From a bacterium (lineage in GTDB: Bacteria; Chloroflexota; Dormibacteria; UBA8260; Bog-877): DNA of 18,339 nt. The position numbers and the translations under genes were made by a program. The stretch is taken from NCBI GenBank assembly GCA_021791455.1, contig JAJYWM010000402.1:1-18339 (forward strand), in the 5' to 3' direction. Positions 1-6,867 of this stretch are shown one piece after another (the first letter of the stretch is position 1; every line of letters starts with the position of its first letter). The notes beneath the pieces are model-generated. The model did not search any database. It was not told where the DNA came from and worked only from the letters and a program-made list of their open reading frames with translations.

Positions 1-127
1 CTGGTGCAGCCCCCGTTCGCTCCGCGCCAGGGAGGGCCTGCTGGCGCTTGGGCCAATAGGGGCGCCGAGCAACCTCCTCGCGCAACTCGTCCGCGTGCTT
101 CAGCAGCTCCGCGAGAAAGCTATATCG
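1..127. repeat. Terminal direct repeat (circular-contig overlap), left copy
   Basis: Bases 1-127 match 18213-18339 at an offset of 18212, with a single difference (T at 2, C at 18214) that is synonymous in the gene crossing it. A terminal overlap of this exact length is what de Bruijn assemblers leave on circular molecules (127 is a commonly used k-mer size). Joining the ends repairs a broken gene, so the overlap is best read as an assembly artefact of an 18,212-bp circle and not as a biological terminal repeat. Confidence 0.93.
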
Positions 128-343
128 CGGGGACCGGCGGAACTCCTGGAGTGGCTCCTGCCCTGCGAAGGCCTCTTCCAGCAGCAGCTCGGCCTCTTCG
201 GCCCAGTTCACTGTTTGGAGCACTCCGGCGCCGGGCCCCCTCAATCGCCCGTTGGCCAATAGCCGGGTCCCCTCTTCGACGAATAGCTCCCTGGGCCACG
301 AGAGCCTCCAATCTGCGCCATCGAACATGTCCGCGCTTAGCAT
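1..343 (-). CDS. 5' part of junction-spanning hypothetical gene (HEPN-like C-terminus)
   Basis: This is the N-terminal third of the gene that continues at 18212 down to 17452 on the circle. Reading the minus strand from ATG at 343 gives an uninterrupted frame through base 1 and on into the right end, 367 codons in all. An in-frame stop (TAA at 346-344) lies directly upstream of the ATG, so no longer form starting further out is possible. AGGAG lies 13 nt upstream (complement of 357-361), a little far but usable. The protein begins MLSADMFDGADWRLSW and is rich in acidic helices. No domain is recognised in this part. See the entry at 17452-18339 for the rest. Confidence 0.8.
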   Translation of the reverse strand, partial: MLSADMFDGADWRLSWPRELFVEEGTRLLANGRLRGPGAGVLQTVNWAEEAELLLEEAFAGQEPLQEFRRSPRYSFLAELLKHADELREEVARRPYWPKRQQALPGAERTGAAP

Positions 344-491
344 TTATTAATTGCCACTCCTGCCATTGTCCCCGCCAGCGACAGGCGGCCAGTTTCCGTT
401 CACACTCCCCTTGCCTCACAGGCTCGATGGCGTGATCCGCACCGAGCTACGAGCGCATCTGGACGACCTGACCTCGCAGTGGGCCAAATAG

Positions 492-1550
492 TCACAGCCC
501 GACGTACCTGGCAGCGTTCTCCTGGAACAGCGTGGCGGGGCGGACGTAGGCGTGGAGCTGGGCGAGGGAGCGGTGGCCGGTCTGGAGCTGGATGGCCCAG
601 GTGGGTGCCCCGGCCCTGGCGGCCGAGGTCACGAACCCGGACCGGAGGCTGTGGGCCCCCACCCTCGTGGGGTCCCCACCGCTGGCGCGGACGGCGCGCT
701 GGACGGCGCGCGCCACCGCCCGCTCGGAGCAGCGCAGCGGCAGGATCCGGCCAGCCCGGTCTACGGTGCGGAACAGGGGCCCTGCCGAGATGGCGGCCGA
801 CTCCACCCAGGCCTGGACGGCCCGCACCGGGCAGGTCTCCCCGTGGAGGCCCCAGGGGATGCCTACCAGCCGGCCCCGGCCCTCCTGGTCGGTCTTGGAG
901 CGGCGCAGGCGGATCCGCAGGCCCTCGGGGACCAGCTGCAGGTCCTCGACGTCCAGGCTGGCAAGCTCGGAGCGCCGGAAGCCGCCGGCGAAGCCGAGCA
1001 GCAGCATCGCCCGATCGCGAATCCCCCGAGCGGTGCCCTCGGGGATGGCGGAGAGGGCTTCCCGCAGGGCTGGGGTCTCGAGCGCTGTCTTGCCGCTCGC
1101 AGCCGCTCCGTGGGTCCGGCGGACGCCGGCGACCACCGCCCGGACCCCGGCCGTTCTGGTGGGCGATGAATGTCCCGCCGCCTGGTGGGCGACGGAGATG
1201 GCCGCCATCGCCTGGGCGACCGTGCTGGGCCGGCGCCCCAGCTGGGCCAGGCGGGCGGCGTAGGCGGCCACCAGGGCCGGGCTGGCCGGGAGGGGCTGGG
1301 TCCCCGGTGGCGCCTCCGGGCCTGCGCACCACTCAGTGAAGAGCCGCCACGCGGTTCGGTAGGCGCGGCGGGTGGCGGGGCTGCGGGAGGCCTCGGCGTA
1401 GTCGCGGGCGGCGCTGCCCGCCCCACCCAGCGCCAGCTCCGCGGGCTCGGGGCGGCGCGCCACCGCTGCGGCCTGCTGGGCGGCCTGGACGATCCCCCGC
1501 GCGAGGGGATCCAAGGCCGCCTCCGACAGTCGCCGGGTTCTCCTGGGCAC
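492..1550 (-). CDS. Tyrosine recombinase / site-specific integrase
   Basis: A 352-aa tyrosine recombinase that cuts and rejoins DNA through a 3'-phosphotyrosine intermediate. The N-terminal half (about 40-150) is the SAM-like core-binding domain (SPATRRAYRTAWRLFTEWC). The catalytic domain shows every expected residue: Arg in GGFRRSEL, Lys in RRSKTDQ, His and Arg in HSLRSG, His in TGHRSL, and the nucleophile Tyr in LHAYVRP. The protein is intact and of normal length for the family. The start is GTG at 1550; the frame is closed upstream by a stop inside the inverted repeat at 1571-1601, and no good ribosome site is seen. That inverted repeat, 20 bp upstream, has the geometry of a recombinase core site. 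A decayed copy of the last 31 codons lies at 16953-17046. Likely roles are multimer resolution or integration into a replicon; the sequence does not decide between them. Confidence 0.93.
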   Translation of the reverse strand: MPRRTRRLSEAALDPLARGIVQAAQQAAAVARRPEPAELALGGAGSAARDYAEASRSPATRRAYRTAWRLFTEWCAGPEAPPGTQPLPASPALVAAYAARLAQLGRRPSTVAQAMAAISVAHQAAGHSSPTRTAGVRAVVAGVRRTHGAAASGKTALETPALREALSAIPEGTARGIRDRAMLLLGFAGGFRRSELASLDVEDLQLVPEGLRIRLRRSKTDQEGRGRLVGIPWGLHGETCPVRAVQAWVESAAISAGPLFRTVDRAGRILPLRCSERAVARAVQRAVRASGGDPTRVGAHSLRSGFVTSAARAGAPTWAIQLQTGHRSLAQLHAYVRPATLFQENAARYVGL

Positions 1551-1570
1551 CCCCGGATGGTAGCTCAGGG

Positions 1571-1601
1571 AGTGTCCGATAAGTGAAGATTATCGGACAC
1601 T
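1571..1601. promoter_or_regulatory. 12-7-12 perfect inverted repeat, candidate tyrosine-recombinase core site
   Basis: The arms AGTGTCCGATAA (1571-1582) and TTATCGGACACT (1590-1601) are perfect complements around a 7-nt spacer, GTGAAGA. Two 11-13-bp inverted arms around a 6-8-bp asymmetric crossover region is the standard architecture of tyrosine-recombinase sites (dif, loxP, FRT). Its place 20 bp upstream of the recombinase start supports that reading. No T-tract follows, and it precedes both flanking genes, so a terminator is less likely. An operator for the recombinase or for the gene at 1712 remains possible. Confidence 0.6.
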
Positions 1602-1653
1602 GGAGGGGACGCCAGGGAATTGCGGTAGCCATGCGGCCAAAATAGCGCTTATC

Positions 1654-1662
1654 TGCTACTAT
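1654..1662 (+). promoter_or_regulatory. Candidate extended -10 promoter (TGCTACTAT)
   Basis: TGCTACTAT fits the extended -10 consensus TGnTAnnAT and lies about 50 bp upstream of the ATG at 1712, within an AT-rich island in GC-rich DNA. No good -35 is seen at the usual distance, which an extended -10 can tolerate. A very similar element, TGCTACAAT, occurs at 16148-16156. Confidence 0.4.
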
Positions 1663-1711
1663 ATAGATCCTTATACACACGGCAGCTTGGGACAATCGGA
1701 GGGACTCAGTC

Positions 1712-2098
1712 ATGGGCAGCGCGACCGGCACACTCGGCGACTTCACCCAGCTAGGCCAGGACGTGGACTCCAACTCGGGCGTCCTGACTGTGACGATGGA
1801 GCGCCTGCGCGATGAGTACGGGGCCGGGCGGCTGGGGATTCATGTGCGTACGGGAATCAGCCAGGCACTCCACAGTGCGGGCCTCGACCACTACCCGATC
1901 ACCGGAGGGGACGGGCACCCGCTTGAGGGCGATCAGCTAGCCCGAGTGCGGGTCTACCGGCAGGGCAGCCCGATTGCGGAAGTCATTGACGCCGTTCTCC
2001 ACCCGAGCGAGGGCCATGACGCGGAACTCCGCGAGCTCGTCGGGGGCGACGACGCCGGCCAGATCCTCAAGCAGGTGCGGGAGCTGGTGTGCGCGTAG
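1712..2098 (+). CDS. Conserved-looking hypothetical protein, 128 aa
   Basis: The product is a 128-aa soluble protein with no signal peptide or membrane segment, and I cannot assign a function. The start is firm: ATG at 1712 follows GGAGGG at 1698-1703 with 8-nt spacing, behind a candidate extended -10 promoter. The central part (residues 23-85) is well structured, with alternating strands and helices (LTVTMERLRDEYGAGRLG, then LARVRVYRQGSPIAEVIDAV), and the C-terminus is an acidic helix. It is followed after 117 nt, on the same strand, by the winged-helix/TIR-like gene at 2216, so the two may form a unit. It could be a small regulator or an accessory subunit of that protein, but this is inference from position only. 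Confidence 0.75.
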   Translation: MGSATGTLGDFTQLGQDVDSNSGVLTVTMERLRDEYGAGRLGIHVRTGISQALHSAGLDHYPITGGDGHPLEGDQLARVRVYRQGSPIAEVIDAVLHPSEGHDAELRELVGGDDAGQILKQVRELVCA

Positions 2099-2215
2099 GG
2101 CACAAGCCCGGATTAGACCGACGGCCCCGGGAGCGGCGCTGGTGGGGACTTGCGGAGCCGCAGACCCCGGCCGTGGCGAAGCTCCTTTGACGCACGGCGA
2201 GGTGTGAGACTCGAC

Positions 2216-3589
2216 ATGGCCGAAGAGCACCAAGCGGAACGCGCCGACCGGATCCTCGCCTATGTCGCAGAGCACGAGGCTGAAGGGGTTGTGCTGACAG
2301 TTGGCACCCTCGCGGAAGCAACGGGGATCGATCCCCAGCACATCGTCGTTGAGGTCGAGCGGCTCATCGAGGGGGGCTACATCGCCGGCACACTCCAGAA
2401 GTTGGCGACCGGCGGCGACCGGCGGCCCTGGTTTCTTACCCACCCACGTCTGACCGAGCGTGGCGTCCTGAGGGCCGGCCGTCACCCACTGGGGCCGCCC
2501 CCTGCAGTGCAGCAACGCGTTCTCCAGGTCATCTACGACAGCTTCCGCCAGGTCGGGAGCTGGCCCAGCGCAGAGTACGTCGACCGCGTGCTAGATCACG
2601 AGGGCATCGACCTTGTGCAGGTGCTACCCGATATCCCCGAGAGCCTCCTGGTACACCCGCAGGTCGCGGGGGGAGGCGTGCCCCGTGGGACCCTCATCGT
2701 CACACTGCAAGGGCTGACCTTGTGTGCCGACGCCGAGGCGGACCTGGAGCAGTTCCTCTGTGCGCTGAAGCTCTGTGTCGACCGAGAGCGCACGGTGCCC
2801 GCGCTGGCGCCCAACGAGCCTGCCGCGGTGATGGTGACAGCGGCCGATGTTCTCGCAGAGTGCCAGCAGGGGGACCGGTCGTGGGAGCCAGGGGCCAGTA
2901 CGCGGGTGTTGCGGCTGCTGCAGACGCTGCCTTCCATCTGGAGTGGCTCGACCGGCCCTACCGCCGAGGGTTGGTCGCTGACGCTGGCCCGTGGAATCCG
3001 CGCCTACCGCGGCGTCGAGACTCTCGAGGACGTCCTACGGGTGCAGGAGCAACAGGCCGCGCCACTGACCACGCCACCAGCCATCGTCCGGCGCGAGCGC
3101 GCACGTCTCTTGCCCACCGGGCTCCGCGTCGGTGGAGCGGCTGCTCCTCCTGCGCCCCCTCAAGCCCCGCCCTCCGCCTTCATCCTGATGCCATTCCGAG
3201 AGCCGTGGTCCGACGACACGCACGCCTGCATCGAGGCCGCGTGCGCCTCCCTGAAGGCTGAGTGGCCCGAGCTCCAGTGGCGACGAGCCGACCAGATCGC
3301 CGAACCTGGTCGGATCACCGACCAGATCATGGAGGCCGTCCGGGCCTCCACAGTCGTCGTGGCCGACATCACTGGCAGCAACCCGAACGTCATGTTCGAG
3401 GTCGGGTTCGCACGGGCCCTGGCCAAGCCGCTGGTCCTGCTCAACCAGGACCCCGACAGCTCGCCTTTCGACCTGCACGACTTCCGTCAAATCGCCTACG
3501 CGACTGCCACCGCCGCCAAGACCAAGGCCGATCTCATGCGAATGCTGCGCAACGTGCTGCGCGCCGCGGCAACGCGCGCCGGCCAGTAG
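2216..3589 (+). CDS. Winged-helix protein with C-terminal nucleoside deoxyribosyltransferase/TIR-like domain
   Basis: A 457-aa protein from ATG at 2216, with GAGGTG at 2199-2204; an in-frame GTG at 2204 and TTG at 2150 are weaker alternatives. Residues 5-80 look like a winged helix-turn-helix (VGTLAEATGIDPQHIVVEVERLIEGGYI pattern). The middle (about 98-280) is an unnamed helical region with a WPSAEYVDR motif, followed by a proline-rich linker near 306-320. Residues 322-430 resemble the Rossmann-like nucleoside 2-deoxyribosyltransferase/TIR-like superfamily: FILMPF opens the first strand, and ADITGSNPNVMFEVGFARAL (383-402) holds the NPNVxxE signature whose Glu (about 395) is the likely catalytic residue. 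Proteins of this superfamily often act as NAD- or nucleotide-cleaving effectors in anti-phage systems. That role is inferred here; a nucleotide sensor is the alternative. Confidence 0.82.
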   Translation: MAEEHQAERADRILAYVAEHEAEGVVLTVGTLAEATGIDPQHIVVEVERLIEGGYIAGTLQKLATGGDRRPWFLTHPRLTERGVLRAGRHPLGPPPAVQQRVLQVIYDSFRQVGSWPSAEYVDRVLDHEGIDLVQVLPDIPESLLVHPQVAGGGVPRGTLIVTLQGLTLCADAEADLEQFLCALKLCVDRERTVPALAPNEPAAVMVTAADVLAECQQGDRSWEPGASTRVLRLLQTLPSIWSGSTGPTAEGWSLTLARGIRAYRGVETLEDVLRVQEQQAAPLTTPPAIVRRERARLLPTGLRVGGAAAPPAPPQAPPSAFILMPFREPWSDDTHACIEAACASLKAEWPELQWRRADQIAEPGRITDQIMEAVRASTVVVADITGSNPNVMFEVGFARALAKPLVLLNQDPDSSPFDLHDFRQIAYATATAAKTKADLMRMLRNVLRAAATRAGQ

Positions 3590-3597
3590 CCAACTAT

Positions 3598-3624
3598 CAG
3601 CACGCTCCAGGGATCCCCGTGCTG
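3598..3624 (+). terminator. Hairpin just after the TIR-like gene, possible terminator
   Basis: CAGCACG (3598-3604) and CGTGCTG (3618-3624) form a perfect 7-bp stem around a 13-nt loop, beginning 9 nt after the TAG at 3589. There is no U-tract, so it would have to be the U-less type sometimes reported in high-GC bacteria. It fits the break between the putative defence genes and the transfer block. Confidence 0.35.
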
Positions 3625-3729
3625 CACTCTGCCCCTAGACCTTGACACCCGCAGTGCCGTGCCGTACATCCACCATGCCGGGTCGGCGATCTCCGGCAAG
3701 CAGAGTCATGGATCGCCGGAGGCCGCACC

Positions 3730-4188
3730 ATGGCCCGTCCCCGCGCCGCTGCGGCCCCCGCGCCCTCGTCCCTCTCCTGGGACCTCGAGCGCTGCCCCGC
3801 CGGCCAGCTCGCCCAGCGGTACGTCGACCTGGAGGCCTTCGTCAGCTGGCTTGGGGCCCAGGACATCCCGGCACCCGCCTGCTGGTACACCCACGGCTGG
3901 CTGGTCCACCGGCTGGCGGCCCTGCAGGCCTGGAGGGCCCGCGCCTATGCGCCCGATGCCCACCCGAGGGATGCCGCTGACTGGTGGATGGTGGGCGTGG
4001 CCGCCCTGCAGCGGGACTGGGAGCCGTGCCTCGCACATGAGGGCCGCCACCCTCCGCCGGACGCCCCCTGGGACGACCCCGTCCCCATCCCCGAGTTCGG
4101 CGCCTTCGTGAGGGCCCTGGTCCGCGAGCGGGCCGAGCATCCCCCGCCGGCGCCACGAGCGCGTCCTGCTCGGACAACCCCGCCATGA
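3730..4188 (+). CDS. DUF4913-like hypothetical protein upstream of the coupling protein
   Basis: The product is 152 aa. The start is ATG at 3730 with GGAGG at 3718-3722 and 7-nt spacing. The stop TGA overlaps the ATG of the next gene (ATGA at 4185-4188), so the two are probably translationally coupled. The central region (about 30-100) has the aromatic pattern of the DUF4913 family common on actinobacterial mobile elements: FVSWL, then WYTHGWLVHRLAALQAWR, then WWMVGVAALQRDW followed by a conserved-looking Cys-Leu. The tail is proline- and arginine-rich and probably disordered. No signal peptide or membrane segment is seen. A role alongside the coupling protein (substrate adaptor or relaxosome accessory) is inferred from the coupling only. 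The DUF4913 assignment is by pattern and is moderate. Confidence 0.72.
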   Translation: MARPRAAAAPAPSSLSWDLERCPAGQLAQRYVDLEAFVSWLGAQDIPAPACWYTHGWLVHRLAALQAWRARAYAPDAHPRDAADWWMVGVAALQRDWEPCLAHEGRHPPPDAPWDDPVPIPEFGAFVRALVRERAEHPPPAPRARPARTTPP

Positions 4189-5756
4189 GCCAGCTCCAGG
4201 GCCGCTGGGGGCCGGTCGCCACCAGGGCCGCCGGCTGGCTGCTGATCCTCGCCTGGGTGGCCCTGCTCGGCTGGTGGGTCCACATCGGCTCCGTCTCCGA
4301 GATCATCACCTGGATCGTCCTCACCCTGCTCGGCTGGTGGCTCCCCCCCCGGGCCCGCCGGCTCTGGTGGCGGTACGGCTGGCACTGGCCGTTGCCCCCG
4401 GCTCCTCCTCCCGGCCCCCCTCCCTCCTTCCGGATCTGCTGCGGCAGGGCCGACGGGGGCTGGATCAGCGCCCCGCCCCAGGTGGCGGCCCTGGCCCTGG
4501 GGCCTCCCCGCAGCGGCAAGACCAGGGGCATCATCATCCCCAACGTCGCCGCCTGGGAGGGACCCGTCCTGGTCACCTCCACCCGCCGCGACGTCCTCGA
4601 CGCCACCGCCGCCTGGCGCGCCCAGAGGGGGACCGTCTGGCTCTTCGACCCCCTGGTCACCGTCGACCCCCTGCCCGAGGGAGCCCGGCGCCTGGTCTGG
4701 TCTCCCCTGCGCGGCTGCTCCGACTGGGACACCGCCCGCCAGCGGGCGGAGGCGCTCGCGGTCGACACTGGCCGGGGCGTGGAGGAGGCCACCCACTGGC
4801 GCACCAGGGCCACCCAGCTCGGCGCCGTCCTCCTCCACGCCGCCGCCCTAGACGGCCGCTCCCTGGCCACCGTCTGCGCCTGGGCCCACGCCCAGCGCGC
4901 CGAGCCCGCCCAGGCGATCTGCCAGAAGGCTGAGAGCCAGGCCGCTGAAGCGGTCCTCAAGGGGCTGCTGCGCACCCCCGACCGGGAGCGCGGCAGCATC
5001 TGGTCGGCCCTGCAGGGGATGCTCTCCTCCTTCGACACCACCAGGGTCTGCCAGGCCGCCGACGCCACCCCCGAGCACCCCTTCGACCCCGAGGCGTTCC
5101 TCGCCGGCCCCAACACCGTCTACGTCGTCTCTCCCTCCGACGCCGCCACCGACGGCGCCCCTCTGGTGGTGGGCCTGGTGGAGGAGCTGCGCCTCACCGC
5201 CCTGCGCATCTCCGACCGCACCGGCACCCTGCCCATCCCCTGGCTGCTGGCCCTGGACGAGGTGGCCACCATCTGCCCTCTGCCCGGCCTCCCCCGGCTG
5301 CTGGCCGAGGGCGGCGGCCGCAACCTGGTCACCCTGATCGCCATGCAGGACCTCCGCCAGGCCGCCGCCCGCTGGACCCCCTCCGGGGCCCAGAGCTTCC
5401 TCACCCTGGCCGGGGCCAAGGTGGTCCTCCCCGGCTACGCTGACGCCGACACCCTGCAGCAGCTGGAGACCCTGGTGGGCCGCCACCTGATCTCACTCAC
5501 CACCACCACCTCCTCCCGCACCAAGCGCCACGGACAGCACCACGACGACGAGACCGAGAGCTCCTCCCAGAGCTTCCTGGAGCAGCCCCGCCTCCCCGCC
5601 TCCGCCTGGCGCGGCGGTTACCGAGGCTCCGCCTGGGTCCTCATCGGGGCCGGCGAGCCCCAGCAGATACGGCTCATCGACCCGCACGGCACCCAGCCCT
5701 TCGCGAGCTGGCTAAGCAGCAGCCCCCCGCCTGAGACGCAGGGCCTGGTCAGCTGA
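4185..5756 (+). CDS. VirD4/TraG-family type IV coupling protein (T4CP)
   Basis: A 523-aa conjugal coupling ATPase that delivers the relaxase-DNA complex to a secretion channel at the inner membrane. Two N-terminal membrane segments (about 17-32 and 38-53) are followed by a tryptophan-rich basic stretch. The Walker A motif is GPPRSGKT (106-113), the Walker B is WLLALDEV (Asp358-Glu359), and IAMQDL (about 385-390) is the conserved glutamine motif after Walker B in this family. The C-terminus carries a low-complexity Thr/Ser/His/Asp stretch (about 445-465) before a final folded segment. It is shorter than typical TraD/TraG (600-700 aa) but has the complete motor core. It starts at the ATGA overlap with the upstream gene. 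No mating-pore (VirB-like) genes are on this molecule, so the ATPase must engage a channel encoded elsewhere. A C8 run sits near its start (4343-4350) without breaking the frame. Confidence 0.93.
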   Translation: MSQLQGRWGPVATRAAGWLLILAWVALLGWWVHIGSVSEIITWIVLTLLGWWLPPRARRLWWRYGWHWPLPPAPPPGPPPSFRICCGRADGGWISAPPQVAALALGPPRSGKTRGIIIPNVAAWEGPVLVTSTRRDVLDATAAWRAQRGTVWLFDPLVTVDPLPEGARRLVWSPLRGCSDWDTARQRAEALAVDTGRGVEEATHWRTRATQLGAVLLHAAALDGRSLATVCAWAHAQRAEPAQAICQKAESQAAEAVLKGLLRTPDRERGSIWSALQGMLSSFDTTRVCQAADATPEHPFDPEAFLAGPNTVYVVSPSDAATDGAPLVVGLVEELRLTALRISDRTGTLPIPWLLALDEVATICPLPGLPRLLAEGGGRNLVTLIAMQDLRQAAARWTPSGAQSFLTLAGAKVVLPGYADADTLQQLETLVGRHLISLTTTTSSRTKRHGQHHDDETESSSQSFLEQPRLPASAWRGGYRGSAWVLIGAGEPQQIRLIDPHGTQPFASWLSSSPPPETQGLVS

Positions 5757-5788
5757 CGACCAGCAAGAGCGCTCCGGAATAGTCCCCT

Positions 5789-6031
5789 TCAGGGTGCGGG
5801 GAACTCCTGAGGCTGCTGGTGTCCGCCTCCGGGCGCGCTGCGTGCTGCCGGTCCCTCAAACCGTCGTACAGACCGCCACAAGGCTCCAAGGTCGTACTCG
5901 GCAGCCAGCAGGTCGAGGACCCACTCCTCGGGCAGCTCGTCGGACAGCATCAGATAAGGGCTGGCAGCTCCCGTCAAGCCCCTGAGGAAGCGGTACTCCT
6001 TCGTCCGCCCTCCTCTTGCTTGCCGCAGCAC
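5789..6031 (-). CDS. Possible small ORF or gene fragment on the minus strand
   Basis: The only protein-like reading of the 260-bp gap after the coupling protein is an 80-codon minus-strand frame from GTG at 6031. The part from TKEYRFLRG through DELPEEWVLDLLAAEYDLGALWRSVRRFEG has a natural amphipathic composition. The N-terminus has no clear ribosome site and overlaps the 5' end of the plus-strand ORF at 6016 by 16 nt. It could be a small hypothetical gene or the 3' remnant of a larger one. No family is recognised. Confidence 0.3.
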   Translation of the reverse strand: MLRQARGGRTKEYRFLRGLTGAASPYLMLSDELPEEWVLDLLAAEYDLGALWRSVRRFEGPAARSAPGGGHQQPQEFPAP

Positions 6032-6747
6032 TCCGTGTTACTTTCAACCTCTCCACTATCACTGGGGCCGATTTGCTTCACGCTGCCATCGCCACACCAC
6101 CGACTCGCCAGGTGCTGTTGAGCAAGTTCGCAGTTGCTTGCACAGAGCTCCTAGTGCTCGATGAGCTTTGGACGAAAGCCGTGCAGGACCGGGAGACAAC
6201 GGCACCAGAGCTTGGCCGTCGGATGACGAACATCCTTGACTTCATTGGCAACACCAGCTCTGAAGTCGCTGTCGAAGTGGGCGAGATGGGGCCGGAATTC
6301 GATGTCGCCTGGAATAGCCTCGCCGAGGACAACCTATCACCTGAAGGGCTGGCACTCCTGAGTGAGGAGGTCGGTCCGCACGCAAGTGCCCGCGTGTCTG
6401 CCTTTCTTCGCAGTCAGGAGTGGCGAACTGCGCTCGGCGCAGAAGGCGCGGCGATTGAAATGCAGATAAAGGAGATTGAGAATCCCTCTGGCTCTGGACC
6501 CGAAGGTGATGTCACTCCCTATGGCCCTCTACCCGAAGGTGATGTCACTCCCTACACGCGCAAGTGGCTTGGCATAGCGCTTGCCTGCGCCGCCGTCGTT
6601 GTCGCTGCCGCCATCTCCGCAGGAGCCTCCCCCGTCGTCGCCACCGCCACTGCGGTTGGCAGCCTAGCCCTAGTGGGATTCCATGCGGCTATCACCGCGC
6701 TCGCAGACCCTCGCGCCTCCGCCCCACCCCCCGCTATCTCGAACTAG
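6016..6747 (+). CDS. Unknown protein with internal PEGDVTPY duplication and C-terminal membrane segments
   Basis: The frame encodes up to 243 aa. I do not recognise a family. The N-terminal 150 residues are soluble and helical, with many acidic residues. A linker (about 160-180) carries PEGDVTPY twice in tandem, encoded by an exact 24-nt repeat. The C-terminus (about 184-232) is hydrophobic, WLGIALACAAVVVAAAISAG then a second Ala/Val stretch, consistent with one or two membrane segments, so the soluble part is probably cytoplasmic and tethered. Codon third positions at 6040-6500 are visibly less GC-biased than in the neighbours, suggesting separate acquisition. The start is uncertain: TTG 6016 has no ribosome site, TTG 6073 follows GGGG, and the first ATG is only at 6223, so a 5' truncation is possible. 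It sits between the coupling protein and the oriT/relaxase. Confidence 0.6.
   Translation: MLAAALRVTFNLSTITGADLLHAAIATPPTRQVLLSKFAVACTELLVLDELWTKAVQDRETTAPELGRRMTNILDFIGNTSSEVAVEVGEMGPEFDVAWNSLAEDNLSPEGLALLSEEVGPHASARVSAFLRSQEWRTALGAEGAAIEMQIKEIENPSGSGPEGDVTPYGPLPEGDVTPYTRKWLGIALACAAVVVAAAISAGASPVVATATAVGSLALVGFHAAITALADPRASAPPPAISN
6498..6554. repeat. Tandem 24-bp exact repeat inside the gene at 6016
   Basis: The same 24 nt occur at 6498-6521 and 6531-6554, a period of 33 nt (11 codons). Each copy encodes PEGDVTPY, and the intervening codons encode GPL. Exact nucleotide identity points to a recent duplication or an actively sliding repeat. Confidence 0.9.
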
Positions 6748-6813
6748 CTAGACAGTCTCCAGGCTTACCTCTATACCCGCCTACTCCTCCGAAGGTGTTG
6801 CAACTCTCTCTCA

Positions 6814-6838
6814 GCACAGAATGTGCGTATAGTATGCC
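6814..6838 (+). other. oriT: Candidate origin of transfer (oriT) nic site, R388/TrwC-like
   Basis: GCACA (6814-6818), loop GAA (6819-6821) and TGTGC (6822-6826) form a perfect hairpin followed immediately by GTATAGTAT (6827-6835). The oriT of R388, cut by the MobF relaxase TrwC, has the same order: GCACC, GAAA, GGTGC, then GTATTGTCT and the nick. Seven of the nine nucleotides after the stem match. By that alignment the nick would fall between 6835 and 6836 on the plus strand. It lies 33 bp upstream of this plasmid's own MobF relaxase gene (ATG 6868). The match and the position are seen; the nick itself is inferred. Confidence 0.65.
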
Positions 6839-6867
6839 GGGATCGTGGAGATGGAGGGCTCGCCGCC

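Noticed and set aside
400..1332. 310-codon minus-strand frame and several plus-strand frames over the integrase
   Set aside because: Out-of-frame shadows of the tyrosine recombinase, which has all catalytic residues in the chosen frame.
1571..1601. Inverted repeat considered as a Rho-independent terminator
   Set aside because: It precedes genes on both sides, no T-run follows on either strand, and the symmetric arms with a short spacer fit a recombinase site better.
3691..3721. CTCCGGC/GCCGGAG inverted repeat before the DUF4913-like gene
   Set aside because: Seven-bp GC-rich arms with a 17-nt gap, partly made of the ribosome site; likely by chance at this GC content.
4343..4350. C8 tract near the start of the coupling protein as a second phase-variable switch
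   Set aside because: The frame is intact through the tract and the protein is complete; nothing indicates switching.
3842..5116. 424-codon minus-strand frame
   Set aside because: Antisense to the DUF4913-like gene and the coupling protein; no motifs and low-complexity Arg/Gly/Pro composition.
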